NCBI GenBank assembly: GCA_021324445.1
Contig: JAJPJC010000470.1
Location: forward strand, 1 to 62,453
Direction: 5' to 3'
Length of the DNA stretch: 62,453 bases
From: Isosphaeraceae bacterium
GTDB taxonomy: Bacteria > Planctomycetota > Planctomycetia > Isosphaerales > Isosphaeraceae
The notes under the pieces were generated by a model, which did not search any database, was not told the DNA's origin, and saw only the letters and a program-made list of their open reading frames with translations. How positions within the stretch are numbered: position 1 is the stretch's first letter; every line of letters begins with the position of its first letter. Shown here piece after piece: positions 60,101 through 62,453 of this stretch. The position numbers were made by a program, and so were the translations under genes.

Positions 60101-61520
60101 CCGGCAGCTGCCGGTTCTTCGTGATCAGGAGCTGCGCCAGCGTCAGCCGGACCTCGGGCACCGCCTCGATCAGCCGCCGATACGCCTCGATCGCCCGGTC
60201 GATCTCCCCCCGAGCAATCATGCCGTCGATCAACCCGCGCTGCGCGCGGAAGTCCCGGGGATTGTTCACCAGGGCCCGCTCGTAGGCCAACCGCTCCAGC
60301 TCGGGCTCCTTCAACGCGCCGTAGCACCGCGCCAGCAGCAGGTTGACCCGCGCCTTCAGCTCCGGACTCCGGGCCCCCTCCGCCAGGAGCGGCGTGAGGA
60401 TCCGGCGGGCCTGGACGTACTCATTTCGATTCACATGATAGTATGCGTTGAGATATTGGATCATGAAGGGAGGGAACTCGATCCGCTCCAGCTCCTTGAT
60501 CTGCAGGAGCAACTCGCCGGTGGCCCCGCGCTCGGCCAGGAGGATGGCCAGCGGCAGGCGGAGGGCCGACGAGTCGGGATCGGTTTTGAGTCCCTGCTGC
60601 AGGACCTCGATCGACCGCTCGACGCGGCCGGCGCGGAGCTCGAGATTGGCCAGGGCCAGGGTCAGGGGGACCGAGTCCGGCACCCGGCTCAGGCCCTCCT
60701 CGAGGGTCCGCCGCGCCGGGTCGACGCCGGAGGAGGTCTGGTCCATCTGGGCCATCTCCAGATAGACCTCCGGCTCCTGGGGGGCGAGCTGGCGGGCCTT
60801 CTGGAAGTCGTCCCGGGCGCCCGCCAGGCCGAAGCGATGGCGGTATCGCCCGCGCTCCAGGTAGACCCGATAGTTCTTGGGGTCGGACTGGACCATCGCC
60901 GCGACGACCTGGTCGGCCTCGTCCTTGCGACCGAGCGGGTCCCGCAGCAGGGCGGCGCGCCGCGCGTAGGCCTGCAGGCGCTCGGGGGCCGCGTGCTCGA
61001 TCGCGCGGCCGTAGAATTCCACAGCCTGGGCGGCGTCCTTGTCCTGCTCGCGGCACTGACCCATCAGGTACTCGAGATGGCCATCAGGACGGTTATCCTT
61101 CTCGGCCGCTTTCAAGAGGATCTCCAGGTCGACCTGCGCCTTGCCGAACCGACCGGCCTCGATCGCCAGCTCCGCCGCACGCCGCCGCAGGTCGGCGCGC
61201 CCGGCCTGCTCGCCGCGCTTGAGGACCTGATCGTAAATCTGCAGCGCCTCGTCGCGGCGCCTCGGCAACTTATCCACCTTCACATGCACATCGGCATACT
61301 TGATCTGGACGTCCGGGTCATCGGGCGTCACCGCCAGCCACTGCCGATAGAGCTCCTCCGCCTTGGCGAAGTCCTTCTGCTCCTCGGCGCGCGCAGCCTC
61401 ATCCAGGATGCTTTGGGCCCGCTTCTGGACCTGGGACCGCCAGGCGAAATAACCGCCGCCGCCGACCAGGCCAATCACCAGAATCAGGATCGCCAGACGC
61501 TTGACGGTCTTCTTCCTCAT
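57195..61520 (-). CDS. Membrane-anchored tetratricopeptide repeat protein
   Basis: The 1,441-residue product starts at the ATG complementary to 61518-61520. A short basic N-terminus (MRKKTVKR) and one hydrophobic segment (residues 9-28) anchor it, followed by a long series of helical TPR units, for example AEELYRQWLAVTPDDPDV near 55 and LGEYKKAEILYGKIIEMN near 1340. Large TPR proteins are regular partners of exopolysaccharide export systems, where they organise assembly complexes; no catalytic motif is seen. An upstream start at 61589 lacks the anchor at its very N-terminus and is less likely. Its promoter should lie in the motif-rich region to the right. Confidence 0.88.
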   Translation of the reverse strand: MRKKTVKRLAILILVIGLVGGGGYFAWRSQVQKRAQSILDEAARAEEQKDFAKAEELYRQWLAVTPDDPDVQIKYADVHVKVDKLPRRRDEALQIYDQVLKRGEQAGRADLRRRAAELAIEAGRFGKAQVDLEILLKAAEKDNRPDGHLEYLMGQCREQDKDAAQAVEFYGRAIEHAAPERLQAYARRAALLRDPLGRKDEADQVVAAMVQSDPKNYRVYLERGRYRHRFGLAGARDDFQKARQLAPQEPEVYLEMAQMDQTSSGVDPARRTLEEGLSRVPDSVPLTLALANLELRAGRVERSIEVLQQGLKTDPDSSALRLPLAILLAERGATGELLLQIKELERIEFPPFMIQYLNAYYHVNRNEYVQARRILTPLLAEGARSPELKARVNLLLARCYGALKEPELERLAYERALVNNPRDFRAQRGLIDGMIARGEIDRAIEAYRRLIEAVPEVRLTLAQLLITKNRQLPAARRNWGEVDSLIAAAARAAPESIRPVLLRIQALTERGELAKAREQLAAARTRFPKNIEPWVVEAELLGRQRRYAEALALLDQAQRQFGDRVELRIGRAELAVLQGGPRVVAVLNDLAQGLDAFSRDDRGRLLTVLAQELSRQQDQPGAGRIWSLLAAQEPDDLDARIHLLELAFQADKPAEIEKQLTEIERIEGSWARCFRARYLLWQARRSGEPAAARRLRIEAQAILRQLKASRPDWSVVPTVQAELDEQELEDLVQTKADPTRIREQQEGLIASYRRAIELGLRNPTLVRRTVQLLFAAGRGHEALELLNRMPAGTSVASDLGRFTAQMALASRDFHQAEEIARKAVAARPEDFQERLWLAQILADGGKLPAAETELRRAVDLAKNDPQRWIALVDFLVRTNHLDKAEKTVQEAVANLPKDPMALALCCEVVGKAYEKGPTEEPVKKWYAEARSWYAKAQADAGDPLLVARRLTDFLLRTNQVAEAEKQLGELLQRANTATSAATAAWARRSLAQVYIASSDPAKRARALDLFQPAGQESAAGEDLEDQRVLARVLAAQGDPQHRRRAIEILESLIGRNLANPDERLLLARLLETAGDWPKARAQYRDLILRTENARDQATINRRPRDLTLFVDALLRHSKPGTAADPELAEARDLVKQLPPEALQTVVFEVELRRAAGQLGEAADLLRSFLERPKLAPVFIQTLAKQAESLKQDELAEKFYRRLATEAGDLPTKLELARFLGRRHQLQAALDTCAPLWADPRNREVVAMTCMALLFPADGDDSKVDPAQFKRVINWLEQGVAQDPKATRIMVGLANLYERLGEYKKAEILYGKIIEMNDRDGVASNNLAWLIALKDRRSKEALDLIDKAIKLKGPLPDFLDTRGVVYLIAGDGPRAIADLETAVKAAPTSSKWFHLAQAYLHVKDKPKAKKCLETAKSLGLPSGLHQLEKAPYQKVLDELGSS

Positions 61521-61764
61521 CCCAGATGCCCCCCTCGTAGTCACCGCTCTGTGCTCTCCCAGCTTACGATCCCTCCCCTCGAACATCAACCAGAGCGATC
61601 GCGCCCACCCACCAATTCAACCGATCGACCGTGCGGCAAGACCCGCGCCGGCCAGACCTTTCCGGCCGACGTCGCCTTTCGGCAACATGCTCGATCCCTC
61701 ACCCCCCTGCCCTGCCCCGCCGCCATCCCGCACCTCACCCCCTAGCTAGGCACCCGTCCAGTAA
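61521..61764. other. 5' flank of the TPR gene, no gene found
   Basis: About 244 bp of GC-rich DNA with long C-rich runs and no convincing reading frame or palindrome. It probably contains the leader and promoter of the minus-strand TPR gene, but no clear hexamers are visible. Confidence 0.4.
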
Positions 61765-61784
61765 CGATAGTCCGAGCATATTTG

Positions 61785-61907
61785 TCCGTGGTCCGTGGTC
61801 CGTGGTGGGAGCTGCCGCTCCGCTGCGCCGTCGTCGCCCCTTTTCGAGTGCCCTGTCTTTCCCGGACCCGGCGAGTCAGACCGCGGCAGCGCACCACGGA
61901 CCACGGA
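61785..61907. repeat. Heptamer-armed inverted repeat, TCCGTGG class (copy M1)
   Basis: Three TCCGTGG units at 61785-61805, a core with GGAGCTGCCGCTCC at 61808-61821 and CGAGTGCC near 61845, and two CCACGGA units at 61894-61907. It lies between the first and second copies of the 16-bp motif, four bases after the first. Confidence 0.92.
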
Positions 61908-62062
61908 CGAATACCGATTAACCGGACATACTTCGGTCTCGACGCGCGGCCGCCACGCCGCTACGAGTCATCTGGATACACCGATTAACCGAGCATAGTT
62001 CCGCCAGCCCACACTCCTCGCGACCGACTCGATCGTCGTACCGATTAACCGGACATACTTGT

Positions 62063-62190
62063 CCGTGGTCCGTGGTCGGAGCTGCCGCTCCGCTGCGCCG
62101 CCTCCGCTCTCTGCGAGTGCCTCAACTTTCCTGGCCCAGGCGAGTCCGCCCGCGTCCGCGCACCACGGACCACGGACCACGGACCACGGA
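62063..62190. repeat. Heptamer-armed inverted repeat, TCCGTGG class (copy M2)
   Basis: Two TCCGTGG units at 62063-62076, a core with GGAGCTGCCGCTCC at 62079-62092 and CGAGTGCCTC at 62114-62123, and four CCACGGA units at 62163-62190. It lies between the fourth and fifth copies of the 16-bp motif. Core similarity to M1 is obvious by eye, but the numbers of arm units differ (two and four versus three and two). Confidence 0.92.
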
Positions 62191-62369
62191 CAAAAGAACA
62201 CTAGCGATATCCCGAGCATAGTCGACTTTTGTTCCTACCGATGGTCCGAGCATGGAACCGAGCCGTTTTAGCGATTAACCGGACATACTTTCCACGATAG
62301 TCCGGACATACTTTGGCCGTGCACTCACGATAGTCCGAGCATACCACTACCGATTAACCGGACATAGTT

Positions 62370-62429
62370 AGAGTCTGTAAGTTATTGTTTTCTAACCCCT
62401 TGCGGCGCGGAGAATTTGTTATAGACTCT
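62370..62429. repeat. A+T-rich edge with inverted repeat AGAGTCTGTAA
   Basis: AGAGTCTGTAA at 62370-62380 is matched inversely by TTATAGACTCT at 62419-62429 (ten of eleven bases). The DNA from about 62367 to the end is clearly richer in A+T than the rest of the window and follows directly on the last 16-bp motif. No gene is visible before the window ends. Confidence 0.6.
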
Positions 62430-62453
62430 TGTTAAGACTAAAAGACAACAACA

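Larger units (their letters stand above)
61765..62366. promoter_or_regulatory. Array of ten 16-bp motifs, CGATNNNCCGRRCATR
   Basis: Ten direct copies start at 61765, 61915, 61982, 62043, 62205, 62239, 62272, 62295, 62328 and 62351. The commonest form is CGATTAACCGGACATA (four exact copies); other forms exchange TAA for AGT, ATC or GGT and GAC for AGC. The last six are spaced 34, 33, 23, 33 and 23 bp, near multiples of a helical turn. Two gaps in the array are filled by TCCGTGG-type elements (61785 and 62063). This resembles an array of protein-binding sites such as operators, iterons, a partition site or terminal binding repeats of a transposon. Nothing to the right is visible to decide. Confidence 0.85.

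Noticed and set aside
57852..61745. Open frame of about 1,297 codons on the plus strand opposite the TPR gene
   Set aside because: Its product is rich in Gly, Arg, Pro and Gln without domain motifs; it is the complement of a strongly supported TPR gene in GC-rich DNA.
62059..62271. Small open frames over the M2 element at the right edge
   Set aside because: They consist of translated heptamer arms and core; similar pseudo-peptides arise from the other copies only because the DNA is related.
61765..62366. CRISPR array formed by the 16-bp motifs
   Set aside because: Spacers range from 7 to 146 bp, repeats are short and variable, and no cas genes are visible.

Overview
The window is a roughly 62 kb stretch of very GC-rich DNA that reads as a cell-surface polysaccharide locus of a planctomycete, most likely an Isosphaera-type lineage (inference). 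The strongest lineage marker is the 1,539-residue minus-strand protein near 48 kb, which begins with a LEPR-XLL type motif (EGLESRTLLS) and carries a dockerin, a combination typical of planctomycete exported proteins. No tRNA, rRNA, CRISPR, phage or recognisable transposase gene was seen.

Layout. From 1 to about 45.9 kb all genes lie on the plus strand, mostly overlapping by 4-17 bp or separated only by palindromic repeats, so they look like one long operon or a few linked ones. 1-3.6 kb: heptose activation (HddA kinase, a fused HddC-GmhB) and a GalE-type epimerase. 3.6-11.5 kb: glycosyltransferases, a Gfo/Idh-SDR fusion and an FkbH-ACP-thioesterase megaprotein. 11.7-16.5 kb: HldE, a GT9 heptosyltransferase and a Wzm/Wzt ABC exporter. 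16.5-27.4 kb: a dispersed pseudaminic acid pathway (PseB, PseC, PseF, PseG, PseI) without a recognisable PseH, interrupted by a polytopic membrane protein, a sulfotransferase, a 2OG-Fe oxygenase, a methyltransferase and a WbqC protein. 27.5-36.7 kb: methyltransferases, duplicated GT2 genes, a GT4, a sulfotransferase. 36.8-45.9 kb: two more polytopic membrane proteins, deoxysugar enzymes (SDRs, RfbC, RfbF), a DPM-like GT2 and a PIG-L deacetylase. 45.9-50.6 kb (minus): the giant exported protein. 51.4-54.2 kb (plus): an initiating sugar transferase, a methyltransferase and a GT4. 54.2-55.7 kb (minus): an FHA-domain protein. 56.2-57.1 kb: RfbA. 57.2-61.5 kb (minus): a membrane-anchored TPR protein. 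61.5-62.45 kb: non-coding, with a remarkable array of a 16-bp motif.

Together the genes would make nucleotide-activated heptoses, pseudaminic acid and deoxysugars, assemble them on a lipid carrier, decorate the chain (sulfate, methyl, probably glyceryl or other acyl groups, deacetylation) and export it by an ABC transporter with a Wzt carbohydrate-recognition domain.

The most unusual content is not protein-coding. Gaps between genes are filled by several families of inverted repeats. One architecture recurs with different sequences: a central core flanked by inverted arrays of a 7-bp unit, where the unit differs between elements (TTATTKG, TCCGTGG, ATTYCAG, GGGTGGC) but is shared by both arms of one element. 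Four copies with TCCGTGG arms appear to share a core of about 90 nt. Some of these repeats supply the start or stop codons of neighbouring genes. At the right edge, ten copies of CGATNNNCCGRRCATR occur, the last six spaced 34, 33, 23, 33 and 23 bp, close to whole helical turns.
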